Shown here: positions 23,524 to 31,781 of the stretch, one piece after another
Layout of the letters: every line of letters begins with the position of its first letter
Position numbering within the stretch: position 1 is the first letter of the stretch
Source of the DNA: Actinomycetes bacterium
Lineage (GTDB): Bacteria; Actinomycetota; Acidimicrobiia; Acidimicrobiales; Ilumatobacteraceae
Direction of reading: 5' to 3'
Assembly: GCA_025360105.1 (NCBI GenBank)
Contig: JANYCT010000053.1
Coordinates: forward strand, 1-64,000
Length of the DNA: 64,000 bases
The notes under the pieces: model-generated
The model's input: only the letters and a program-made list of their open reading frames with translations
The model's database searches: none
What the model was told of the DNA's origin: nothing
Translations under genes and position numbers: made by a program

Positions 23524-24558
23524 TCACGGACTGGACCAGCTCCCCACAACGAGGCCCGGACATTGGTCGTTGAGCACGGTGCCGATGCGGCTGGACTCGA
23601 CCGAATCCATCGTCAGGCCCCACCGCGCTTTGATCGACAGCCAGTCGGCGATGTAGCGGCACACCTGCCCGCCCGATGGCGGTAGCCAACCGGCTGGGTC
23701 TCGGTCGCCCCGCGACTGGTTCACGCTGTCCGCGATCACAGCCAACGAACGCTGATCGCTGGTGTCGTTTACGAACGCGTCGCGACGCTGCTGGGACCAT
23801 GACCACGCCCCCGATTGCCATGCCTCGCTGAGCGGCACCACCTGTGTGACGCTCAGACGCGCTGGGTCGGTCCATGTGGACTGGTCCCACACGCTGACCC
23901 ACCGACCTGCCCTGACTCGGCAACTCTTGTGCTCGAGTTTCACGGTTGCGGTGGAATCACGGATCAGCACGCGCTCGCTCGTGTCGCAGCCCGCACCGTC
24001 GGTGGTCCATCCTCCGAAGGCGTTGTTCCTGAAGCCGCCGTGCTCGGCGCTCACGGGTATCGCGGCGAGTAGGTCGGTGGCCGGGCCGGGCCGCGGTGTG
24101 GGCAAGGTGGTGGGTGGCGGGACCGTGGGCTTGGTGGTGGGTGGGGTTGGTACGGTCACCGATGTGGTGGTCTTGGTGGTCGTTGGCGGCACGAAGGGGC
24201 TTGTGGGTGCGGTGGTTGGCTGTGTGGAGAGCGGTGCCGACGTCTGTGTGGGTGGTTGCGCGGTGGCCGACGGTGAGACCGACGTGGGCGGCTTCATCGT
24301 TCCTGCTGTGGACGGCCGGGTGACGTTGGGGTTGCTGGTGCCCGGTGCCGAACCGTTGGTCGACAGTGATGTTGTCGTCGAACGCGGCGTCGTCGTCTGT
24401 GACGGCGGCAGAGGTGCAAGCGTGACATCGCTGGCGATGCGCTTGTTCGAGCACGAGGCCACCATGGTGAGCATTGCAAGGGACGCGACGATGCCGATCG
24501 CGACGATGCTGTGTCGCCAAGGATGCTGTGCGCGCTGTTCGCCGCATCGGTGATTCAT
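23524..24558 (-). CDS. Lipoprotein with degenerate HNH (DUF1524/GmrSD C-terminal-like) domain
   Basis: A 344-residue predicted lipoprotein. A hydrophobic signal segment ends in the lipobox MVASC (C36), then a Thr/Pro/Ser-rich linker runs to about residue 165, and a C-terminal HNH-family domain follows. The domain keeps VVPLSEAWQSGAW, a FVNDTSDQ segment, SVNQSRGDRDPAGWLPP and YIADWLSIKARWGLT, all typical of actinobacterial secreted HNH proteins. However, the usual Asp-His just before VVPL is replaced by T238-Q239, so the general-base histidine is missing and nuclease activity is unlikely. It may be a surface-anchored binding protein. Confidence 0.85.
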   Translation of the reverse strand: MNHRCGEQRAQHPWRHSIVAIGIVASLAMLTMVASCSNKRIASDVTLAPLPPSQTTTPRSTTTSLSTNGSAPGTSNPNVTRPSTAGTMKPPTSVSPSATAQPPTQTSAPLSTQPTTAPTSPFVPPTTTKTTTSVTVPTPPTTKPTVPPPTTLPTPRPGPATDLLAAIPVSAEHGGFRNNAFGGWTTDGAGCDTSERVLIRDSTATVKLEHKSCRVRAGRWVSVWDQSTWTDPARLSVTQVVPLSEAWQSGAWSWSQQRRDAFVNDTSDQRSLAVIADSVNQSRGDRDPAGWLPPSGGQVCRYIADWLSIKARWGLTMDSVESSRIGTVLNDQCPGLVVGSWSSP

Positions 24559-24671
24559 GAAACTCGCCTCTGCACGACGTCAGTATTGTCGATCGGTCAC
24601 CGCTGAGCGACCGCGCGCTGCGCTCGGGCGATGCGACTCGGCCCGGGTGAACCATCGGTAGAGTGCGAGAC

Positions 24672-25583
24672 GTGAGCCGGACCAAGCGCCTCGTCATCGC
24701 GATAGTGCTGAACGTTGCCATCATTTTCGTGCAGGTGATCTTCGGTCTGCGTGCCCATTCGCTCGGGCTGATAGCTGATGCCGGCCACAACCTTGCCGAT
24801 GTCGGCGCGCTTGGTCTGTCGTTGTGGGCGGTGCACCTTCTGCGCCGGGCACCGAACTCGAAGCAATCATTTGGCTATCACCGTTCCGGCATCCTCGCGG
24901 CGCAGGCGAACTCGGCCTTGATTCTGGTCGCGACAGCGTTCATCGTGGTCGAGGGTGTTCGCCGGCTGATGCATCCGGGCGAGGTGCACGGGCTCGTGGT
25001 CGTGGTCGTTGCATCAATCGCGCTCGTGGCCAACGGTGCCGCAACCTTGCTCCTCGACGATCATTCAGGTGATCTCAATATGCGTTCGGCGTGGCTGCAC
25101 ATGGCAGGTGACGCGGTCGCGTCGGGCGGGGTGGTCGTGGCCGGCGTCCTCATGTATGCCCTCGACGGTGCGTATTGGCTTGATCCGCTCGCGTCGATCG
25201 GTATCGCCGTGCTCATCGGGTGGCGGGCCGTGCACCTGTTGATGCAAACCACCGACATCTTGATGGAGTCCACGCCGGCGTCGCTCGATCTCAACGGCAT
25301 GGTCGCGTCGATCGCGGGCGTGAGCGGAGTGGAAAGTGTGCACGATGTGCATGTCTGGAGTCTGTCGGGCGAACTGAGCGCGCTCTCGGCGCACGTGGTG
25401 CTCGACGGTCATCCCACCCTGGAAGAGGCTCAGGTCGTAGGGGAGCGCATCAAGACGGTACTCGCGCACGACTTCTCGATCGGCCACGCCACGCTGGAAC
25501 TCGAATGCGAGCCGTGTCTGGCCCACGACGACACCTGCCTGCCGACCGATGCGGGCGCTGTGCCATCGCACCGACACCGATGA
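24672..25583 (+). CDS. Cation diffusion facilitator metal exporter (CzcD/ZnT-like)
   Basis: A 303-residue inner-membrane metal/proton antiporter with six predicted membrane segments and a C-terminal cytoplasmic domain. The transport site residues appear as D36/H39/D43 in IADAGHNLADVG (TM2) and as H and D in HMAGDAVASGG (TM5). This HxxxD pair fits Zn(II)/Cd(II) carriers. The C-terminus ends Cys- and His-rich (ECEPCLAHDDTCLP, PSHRHR), which may bind metal. GTG at 24672 is preferred; GTG at 24663 is possible. The ArsR-type regulator gene 28 bases downstream supports metal-responsive control. Confidence 0.9.
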   Translation: MSRTKRLVIAIVLNVAIIFVQVIFGLRAHSLGLIADAGHNLADVGALGLSLWAVHLLRRAPNSKQSFGYHRSGILAAQANSALILVATAFIVVEGVRRLMHPGEVHGLVVVVVASIALVANGAATLLLDDHSGDLNMRSAWLHMAGDAVASGGVVVAGVLMYALDGAYWLDPLASIGIAVLIGWRAVHLLMQTTDILMESTPASLDLNGMVASIAGVSGVESVHDVHVWSLSGELSALSAHVVLDGHPTLEEAQVVGERIKTVLAHDFSIGHATLELECEPCLAHDDTCLPTDAGAVPSHRHR

Positions 25584-25611
25584 CATGTGATTCTGGTAAT
25601 CTTTGTAGTTG

Positions 25612-25995
25612 ATGGTATTGACAGATAAACACCGCAAGCAAACTCGTGCTGATCGAGAGTCAGTGCTCCCGATCAGCGAACTCAAGGCCGAGATGTTCCG
25701 GGCACTGTCGCACCCCGCTCGTATCCGTATTCTCGAGACGCTTTCGAGTGGCGAGCGGTCGGTGGGCGAGATGCAACCCGAGATCGGTATCGAACTCTCA
25801 CACCTGTCTCAGCAACTCGGTGTGCTACGCCGGGCCGGGTTGGTGACCAGCCGCAAGGAGGGTCAGTCGGTGTACTACTCGGTGAAAGACCCTCTCATCA
25901 CCGAGTTGCTCAGCGTCGCCAAGCAACTTCTCATCCGGTCGCTCACCGAGACTCGCAATCTGCTGGCCGATCTTCATGGCGACGTGGCGCGATGA
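25612..25995 (+). CDS. ArsR-family transcriptional regulator
   Basis: A 127-residue winged-helix regulator. The ArsR core is ELKAEMFRALSHPARIRILE, then SVGEMQPEIGIELSHLSQQL as the recognition helix region and REGQSVYYSV-like wing residues (KEGQSVYYSV). No CxC metal motif is seen in the recognition helix, so metal sensing would have to use other residues or not occur. The ATG at 25612 is preferred over a TTG one codon earlier. It sits directly after the CDF exporter gene and overlaps the following membrane-protein gene by ATGA, so the three are likely one unit. Confidence 0.85.
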   Translation: MVLTDKHRKQTRADRESVLPISELKAEMFRALSHPARIRILETLSSGERSVGEMQPEIGIELSHLSQQLGVLRRAGLVTSRKEGQSVYYSVKDPLITELLSVAKQLLIRSLTETRNLLADLHGDVAR

Positions 25996-27305
25996 ACTCC
26001 GACAACCTCAACGACGACGAACTTACGGTCACCGACGAAGAGTCCCGTGCTGCGATGCGCGCGTTCCTGCAGCGCTCTGAGGTCCGCCTCTCCACCATTC
26101 ACCGCGTGGCCCAGGCGCTGTTGGGCGGCTCGGCCTTGGTGTTGTTGCTGCCGCTGTTCCTACGCGATGCCTTCCCAAAGATGATGACGGTGATCATCGC
26201 TTCGTACGATGCGCACCAGAACTGGGTGCCCACGGTGGCCATCGGCCTCGCTGCAGCATTGGTGATCTTGCTGCCAGTGCCAGCCGTGTTCTTGCTCGTG
26301 GGCGACCTGCTCGCGTTCTACTTCACCAGCAATACCTTCGGAGCTCATCCCACCGGCCCCGATAGCCCGAGACGCATGGTGTTCAACCCGCGCTTCATCA
26401 TCCCGGGCCTCGGCTTCAACAACGACGAGCTCAGCCCGACCACCAAACGGCTCCTCGCCGAGGGTCGTGACGATGAATGGACCAAGGGGCTGCTCGTCCC
26501 GCACAGTCTCGACGACGATGGCTGGCGCGATCGCTTCGACACGCGTACCTACGAGGTCTGGGGTGTGGTCGCCGACGAAGGTCTTGCCGGAGATGACGAA
26601 CGCGTGCGGCAGGCGTTCCGGTTGGCGGGCTTGAACCGCGATCGAACGCTCGCCAGAGACGTCGCCCGCACCGAGGCGCTGATGGCTCGACACGTGTTGG
26701 CCATTCGAACGATCGTGCTGCGTTACAGCAAGGCCCTGCTGCTGCTGATTGCCACCACGGTCGTCACGCTCGCAGCGTCAGGTCTGGTGGATCAAGCCAT
26801 TCGGGAGGACCAGGGCGGCGGAAAGTTCACCGGTGGCTTCCCTTATCGATACATCTTCCTCGTGGCGTTGGTCTACGCCTTCTGGGCCCCGCTCGCGGCG
26901 CGCAGCGTGACCTCGCCGTTGCGCATGATCCAGCGCCACACTCCGGGCGTCGGAGAGCTGCGCGATGTGTACCTCGACCGGCACACGACCCAGCTTGAAT
27001 CGGCCACAATCCTGATCACATTGATCGTGCTCGCAGCATCCGATACCGCAATGATCCTTGCCGGAGCACAGGCCGGCGGTGGCGTTGGTCTGGCGATCGG
27101 CATCGCCGTAGCCGTGCTCAGTGTGGTGGCGTGGTTCGCTGCGCTCAATGACTTCGGTGCCAACCCGCGCCACGCGTTCAATGCCACTGTTGTGCTGCTC
27201 CGTGGCTACGACGCGCCCGCACAGGCCGATGTGCTTCGCGCTGCGAGAATGAACCGACCACCAGGCGCGGTGACCCCCGGCGATGACCCCCGGCATTGCG
27301 GATGA
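25992..27305 (+). CDS. Membrane protein of unknown function
   Basis: A 437-residue protein without a recognised family. Hydrophobic segments lie near residues 45-60, 78-110, 238-260, 285-305, 335-355 and 358-380, separated by a large polar loop at about residues 115-230. It has no signal peptide, enzyme motif or metal-binding motif. The start overlaps the ArsR stop (ATGA), so it is probably expressed with the regulator. Its last residues (VTPGDDPRHCG) are read from a stretch that, on the opposite strand, belongs to a broken carbonic anhydrase gene. The native C-terminus may therefore have been altered by the same deletion. Confidence 0.75.
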   Translation: MNSDNLNDDELTVTDEESRAAMRAFLQRSEVRLSTIHRVAQALLGGSALVLLLPLFLRDAFPKMMTVIIASYDAHQNWVPTVAIGLAAALVILLPVPAVFLLVGDLLAFYFTSNTFGAHPTGPDSPRRMVFNPRFIIPGLGFNNDELSPTTKRLLAEGRDDEWTKGLLVPHSLDDDGWRDRFDTRTYEVWGVVADEGLAGDDERVRQAFRLAGLNRDRTLARDVARTEALMARHVLAIRTIVLRYSKALLLLIATTVVTLAASGLVDQAIREDQGGGKFTGGFPYRYIFLVALVYAFWAPLAARSVTSPLRMIQRHTPGVGELRDVYLDRHTTQLESATILITLIVLAASDTAMILAGAQAGGGVGLAIGIAVAVLSVVAWFAALNDFGANPRHAFNATVVLLRGYDAPAQADVLRAARMNRPPGAVTPGDDPRHCG

Positions 27306-27525
27306 TGTGCGCATCACCGTGCGCGGCCGAGCATGTGAAAATGGTCATACGGCTGTCCATGCATGCAACGATGGCCAACTGTCGGTGCGGAAAGAGTCAC
27401 AGATCACGATCTGCGAACGCCTCGATGTAGTGGGCGTTGTTGGCGATGAACTCGTCTGCGTTGGCAACGAAGAACGTCGAGGCGTCGTCGTGCGTGCGAC
27501 AACCGTAGTGGTGCCAGCGAATCGA
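27286..27525 (-). pseudogene. Beta-carbonic anhydrase remnant (N-terminal part, in-frame stop)
   Basis: On the reverse strand the frame reads FFVANADEFIANNAHYIEAF ADRDL, then TGA, then LFPHRQLAIVACMDSRMTIF in the same frame and GDAHIIRNAGG. This is the start of a small actinobacterial-type beta-carbonic anhydrase: NN-x-Y segment, zinc-cysteine motif ACMDSR, and GDAHIIRNAGG. The TGA at 27397-27399 falls where the family has the Pro-rich turn after DL. Homology stops at NAGG (27286), where the frame meets the 3' end of the membrane-protein gene, so most of the enzyme is gone. No start codon is seen. It is clearly a pseudogene. Confidence 0.8.
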
Positions 27526-27539
27526 TCAGCACCCACAGA

Positions 27540-30500
27540 TCACAAAGGGGCGACGCGCTCCAGATCGAACTGTGCGCCGAGGTGAGCAAACGTCGACCGT
27601 GCCTCGTCGAGCAGGGCCGTGGCCCCGTGCTCTTTTCCACGCATGCGCAGCAACAGACCCATCTCGGCCTGAGCGCGAGCGATCTCGTACGGCATATCCA
27701 ATCGAGTACCGAGATCCAACGCGCGGCGCCACCGGCGCATGGCCCGCCGGGGATTCCCGTTGATCAGAAGAACACGGCCGGTGAGGAGCGCGGCGCGGGG
27801 CCGCGCCACAGGGAAAGGCCTCGCCAGCCCGCGAAGCTTCTTCAGCGCTGCGCGCGTTGGCTTAGCCCACGATTCGTCGCCCTGTGCCCACAACTCGAGG
27901 CAACACTCGACGGTGTTGGCATAGCCATCGAACATCGAGACGAGAATTGGTGATGCCTTGTCGACCGCATCGAGTGCGGGTGTTGTGGTCTGAATTGCAT
28001 CGTCGCGTCGACCAGCGCGCAGGTATGCGAGGCACAGCGTTCCGTAGATCTTGACGTAGCCGGTGCGGGTGCTGCCCGGCTTGAACAGTGGGATGGCGGC
28101 CTCGATGAGGTTGATCGCGTCGTCGGCCCGTCCTGCCGCCAGTACCGCCGCCGCGCCGATTCCGCTGGCCCAGATCTGTACTTCTGTGTCGCCACGTTCG
28201 GCGCCAGACTGTCGAGCCGTTGCCCACAGCGACGCACGGAACTCGAACGGTTCCGGCCAGCGCGTCACCGAACGCACGAGCAATTCCTCGTCATAGATGC
28301 GGCGGAGTCCAGCACCTCGGGCGATCTCGAGTGCTGCGTCGATATTGGCCTGCGCCCGCGGCCAGTTGCCTCCGGCGCCACAGCTGTACCAGGCCACCGA
28401 CTGCTTCAGCCATGTCGATGTCAAGGGGTCATCGAGCGAGTCCAGCAGCGCCAGACCGACCGCCAAATAGCGTTCAGCGAGGCGGTTGAGGCCGCTCAAA
28501 CCAGCGGCTACGGCTGCATTGCCGTAGAACTCGGCGCGGTACTTGGTGTTGTCGTTGGCTTCCGCGACATTGAGGCCTTCGATGACCGTGGCGATTGTCT
28601 TCAGCTTGTCGTTTCGGTGGTAATAGACCAGAGAGAGTCGACGGCACGTCTCGGCGATGTCGTGGTCGGCAACCGTTGGCGTTCGTCGGCCGATTCGACG
28701 CCGCGGGGCGATCAGATTGAGAGTCTGCCCGCCGACGCCCTTCGCGGCCAGCCAGACCCAGCCAGGTGTGGTTCGTGGCATCGGTCGGCCGCGGAGCGCC
28801 AACGCTTGCTCGAAGTGCGATGCGCTCTGATCGAAGTTGCTCAGCCCGTCGAACGCCTCGCCGAGTCGAATCTCCCACTCGGCCTGAGTGTCCGTAGAGG
28901 GTGGCGGGGTCTGGATCGATGATATTGCGACGGCCTGCTCGAACGATTCCGCGGCCTCGCGGTAGGCGCCCTGACGCAGCGCACCGTGCCCGGCCACGTC
29001 GTAAAAGTGCATCGCCCGTGCTGGATCGCCAGCGCGTGACCAGTGGTGGGCCAGGTCTCGCGACACCTTGGCGAGATCGCTTGCGTAGGTTGCCTCGATC
29101 CACTCGGCTACGGCGCGGTGCAACTGGTTGCGCTGCGCAGAGGGCAGCAGGCTGTACGCAACCTCCTGGGTGATGATGTGCTTGAAGAGATAGGAGAGGT
29201 CGGCCTCGTCGACCTTGAGGGGTGTCAGGTCGAGGCGACGTAGATCATCGAGTTCGGCCAGCAGGGCTTCGCCTTCGCTGGTCGTTGGATGCACCTGGCT
29301 GAGCATGAGGTATCCGAACACGCGACCGATGACCGCTGCGACCTTGATGGTGAGCTGCTCAGTCGTCGGCAAACGGTCGATACGACTCGTGACGACGCCG
29401 TGCAACGTGTCGGGGAACGCAACGTCGCGCAGCGCCGTGTCTTGTTGAACGACGCGGCATTGCCCGTTGACGATCTCGATGATGCCGGCGTCGCGCAGCG
29501 CCAGCACGAGTTCCTCGCTGAAGAACGGATTGCCTTCGGCTCGTTCGGTCACCAGTGCCGACAACGAATCGGGGATCGACTGGACCCCGAGCCGATGACA
29601 GAGCATCTCGGAGGTCTCTTCGGCGCTCATTGCCTCAAGCGATATGCGCTCGACGACGCGGCCCTCGACCGCGCGCAACTGGCCAGCGGTTGGCGTCTCC
29701 ACGGGTCGAGTGGCGATCACGGTCAGCAGTGGACCAAGGGTCAGGCCAACTTCGGTGGCGATGTCCCACGACGCCGAATCGAACCAGTGCGCATCTTCAA
29801 GGACGAGCACTGCACCGTCGCCGTAACCATCAACAGCACGTCGGTCGTGCTCGCTGCGTACCAGACGGGCGACCAGCTGTCTCGTGGAGTACGAGCGGTC
29901 TTCGCCCGTCATTGCCCGGGTGACGTCGCTTTCGTCGAACTCCACCGGCAGAACACTCGAGAGCAACGGTGCGAGCGCGCCGTCTTGATCGTCCACGGCC
30001 AGCCGGCCGAGAACGTGGGCGCGCGACTCGTCGCAGCTCCAGTCGGCCGACCGGTCCATGTCGAGCAGCGACGTGAGGCAGCGCCGCCACGCGTAGTAGG
30101 GCGTTGCCTGCTGGATCGCATCGGCGTCGGCGACCAGGGTCATCAGACCCCGTGTCGTCGCTTGGTCAACGAGGTGAGCGACTAGCCGAGACTTCCCAAC
30201 GCCGGGCTCGCCTTCGAGGATCAACACCCGACTCTGGCCGGCCTGAACTGCATCGAGGCAGCGCTCGATGGTTGCTGCCTCGTTCTTGCGGCCGGCGAGG
30301 TGCGCTGACGCCTCCATCCGCCGAGCGCGAGCGCGATCGATTCCGAGCGGGGTGAAGGTGGTGATCTTGTCAGCCCAACCCTTCACAGTGAGGTCGATCG
30401 GTTCACCGAAATCGCCACGTTCACCAACTGCGGCCACTGTGGCCTGATCGCAGAGAATGCCATCGCCGACGGCGCTCATCAGCCGTGCGGCAAGGTTCAT

Positions 30501-31688
30501 CACGTCACCCATAACCGTGTACGTGCGCCGATCTTCGCCGCCCACGGGACCCACGAACGCACGCCCGCGGGTGACGCCGATGCCACTTCGTTGGCCCACT
30601 GCGCTGAGAGCGCTCCGTAGCTCGAGTGCGGCCTCTACGCTCCGCAGTGCGTCGTCCTCGTGTGCCTGCGGCGGAGCGCCGAAGATGCCCACGATCACGG
30701 CACCCTTGTCGTCGATGAGGATTTGATTGATGTAGCCATCGAAGCGTCCGAACACCTGCTGCATGCTCATCATCGCGGCTTGGGCCGACTCGAGCGCGTT
30801 TGTCTCACTCGGCAAGATGTCGAGCAGCTTGACGAACATCACCGATACGACGCGAGATCCGGCAAGCCAGTCGCCCTGGCCGGCGGCAATTCCATAGAGC
30901 ACCTGATCAGGCACGTAGCGCTGCAGTGCCGGCCATGCTGCATCGGGTATCTGCGGAGCGATTGCCTCCGGGCGGGAGTGCGCCGCAAGGACCCCGGTAA
31001 CACGGACCATCGGCTCGTGTGCCGGTGATTCCTCGGTTGTGCCTGCTTCGGTTGTGCCTGCGTCGGTTGTGCCTGCGGCGGCGGGAACGTGCTGAAGTGA
31101 TGTTCCGGCTGCGAGGGCTGCCTGACCCGACGCAAGCACCTCGCCCGGTTGGCTCGCAAGTGTGGCTGCCACTGTCTGCAGCAGTGCGTCTCCCGCGAGC
31201 ACGTAGAACCATTTCTGGGCGACGCCCCCGACATGCACGCCGAAGAGTTGCCCGGCTCCGATACCGAGGCGCAGTCGCAGCCGAACTCCCTCGGCCGCCG
31301 CGTAACCATCGAGCTCGCGTTGGATGGTGACGGCACAGGTTGCTGATGCAAGTACTGCGTCACTGAGTGCAGCTTCGTCGTCGGCGATGAACACTGCGAC
31401 CAGCGCGTCGCCGGCGAACGCGATGACCTCGCCACCGTGGGAGGAGACAATCGACAACAGCTTGGAGAAGTAGTCGTTGATGATGCCGGTGAGGATCTCG
31501 GAGCCAACGGCCCCGTCTGTGGCGAGCTTGTTGGTGAGCTGGGTGAAACCCGCGATGTCGGCCATTATTGTGGCCGCCTGCATGGTCTCGGCTTCGGGTT
31601 CGGTTGGTGGACTCGGATCCGCGATGAATCGACGCGCCACGGGGGCCGACAGATACGCACGAAGTCGGTCTTGATCCGTTTGCAACAA
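27540..31688 (-). CDS. Soluble-adenylate-cyclase-like protein: two cyclase domains, AAA ATPase, TPR
   Basis: A 1382-residue cytoplasmic protein built like mammalian soluble adenylate cyclase. Residues 35-190 form a class III nucleotide cyclase domain with metal aspartates D44 in MADIAGFT and D94 in FAGDALVAVF. A linker at about residues 210-230 contains an AGTTEAGTTE repeat. Residues 275-450 form a second cyclase-like domain whose first metal Asp is absent (SVMFVKLLD). Walker A is GEPGVGKS at residues 493-500, and the last 450 residues look like TPR repeats. It probably couples signals to cAMP. The start is TTG at 31688 (or the next TTG); no ATG fits well. Confidence 0.85.
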   Translation of the reverse strand: MLQTDQDRLRAYLSAPVARRFIADPSPPTEPEAETMQAATIMADIAGFTQLTNKLATDGAVGSEILTGIINDYFSKLLSIVSSHGGEVIAFAGDALVAVFIADDEAALSDAVLASATCAVTIQRELDGYAAAEGVRLRLRLGIGAGQLFGVHVGGVAQKWFYVLAGDALLQTVAATLASQPGEVLASGQAALAAGTSLQHVPAAAGTTDAGTTEAGTTEESPAHEPMVRVTGVLAAHSRPEAIAPQIPDAAWPALQRYVPDQVLYGIAAGQGDWLAGSRVVSVMFVKLLDILPSETNALESAQAAMMSMQQVFGRFDGYINQILIDDKGAVIVGIFGAPPQAHEDDALRSVEAALELRSALSAVGQRSGIGVTRGRAFVGPVGGEDRRTYTVMGDVMNLAARLMSAVGDGILCDQATVAAVGERGDFGEPIDLTVKGWADKITTFTPLGIDRARARRMEASAHLAGRKNEAATIERCLDAVQAGQSRVLILEGEPGVGKSRLVAHLVDQATTRGLMTLVADADAIQQATPYYAWRRCLTSLLDMDRSADWSCDESRAHVLGRLAVDDQDGALAPLLSSVLPVEFDESDVTRAMTGEDRSYSTRQLVARLVRSEHDRRAVDGYGDGAVLVLEDAHWFDSASWDIATEVGLTLGPLLTVIATRPVETPTAGQLRAVEGRVVERISLEAMSAEETSEMLCHRLGVQSIPDSLSALVTERAEGNPFFSEELVLALRDAGIIEIVNGQCRVVQQDTALRDVAFPDTLHGVVTSRIDRLPTTEQLTIKVAAVIGRVFGYLMLSQVHPTTSEGEALLAELDDLRRLDLTPLKVDEADLSYLFKHIITQEVAYSLLPSAQRNQLHRAVAEWIEATYASDLAKVSRDLAHHWSRAGDPARAMHFYDVAGHGALRQGAYREAAESFEQAVAISSIQTPPPSTDTQAEWEIRLGEAFDGLSNFDQSASHFEQALALRGRPMPRTTPGWVWLAAKGVGGQTLNLIAPRRRIGRRTPTVADHDIAETCRRLSLVYYHRNDKLKTIATVIEGLNVAEANDNTKYRAEFYGNAAVAAGLSGLNRLAERYLAVGLALLDSLDDPLTSTWLKQSVAWYSCGAGGNWPRAQANIDAALEIARGAGLRRIYDEELLVRSVTRWPEPFEFRASLWATARQSGAERGDTEVQIWASGIGAAAVLAAGRADDAINLIEAAIPLFKPGSTRTGYVKIYGTLCLAYLRAGRRDDAIQTTTPALDAVDKASPILVSMFDGYANTVECCLELWAQGDESWAKPTRAALKKLRGLARPFPVARPRAALLTGRVLLINGNPRRAMRRWRRALDLGTRLDMPYEIARAQAEMGLLLRMRGKEHGATALLDEARSTFAHLGAQFDLERVAPL

Positions 31689-31781
31689 TCTGCCCCCAAA
31701 GAACCCCTGAAGATTACACCGATTTCTCTTGGCTCCTGATCGATGTCATGCCATGATGCGACGAACCAACGGAGGGGCGCG

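Noticed and set aside
27397-27399. The TGA in the carbonic anhydrase remnant as a selenocysteine codon, given selD at the window start
   Set aside because: The position corresponds to a proline-rich turn and not to a redox or metal site, the gene is truncated after NAGG, and no SECIS-like hairpin follows. A nonsense mutation is simpler.
27283-27585. A plus-strand frame starting in the last codons of the membrane-protein gene
   Set aside because: The opposite strand carries the carbonic anhydrase remnant over most of this span, and the plus-strand product has no recognisable feature.
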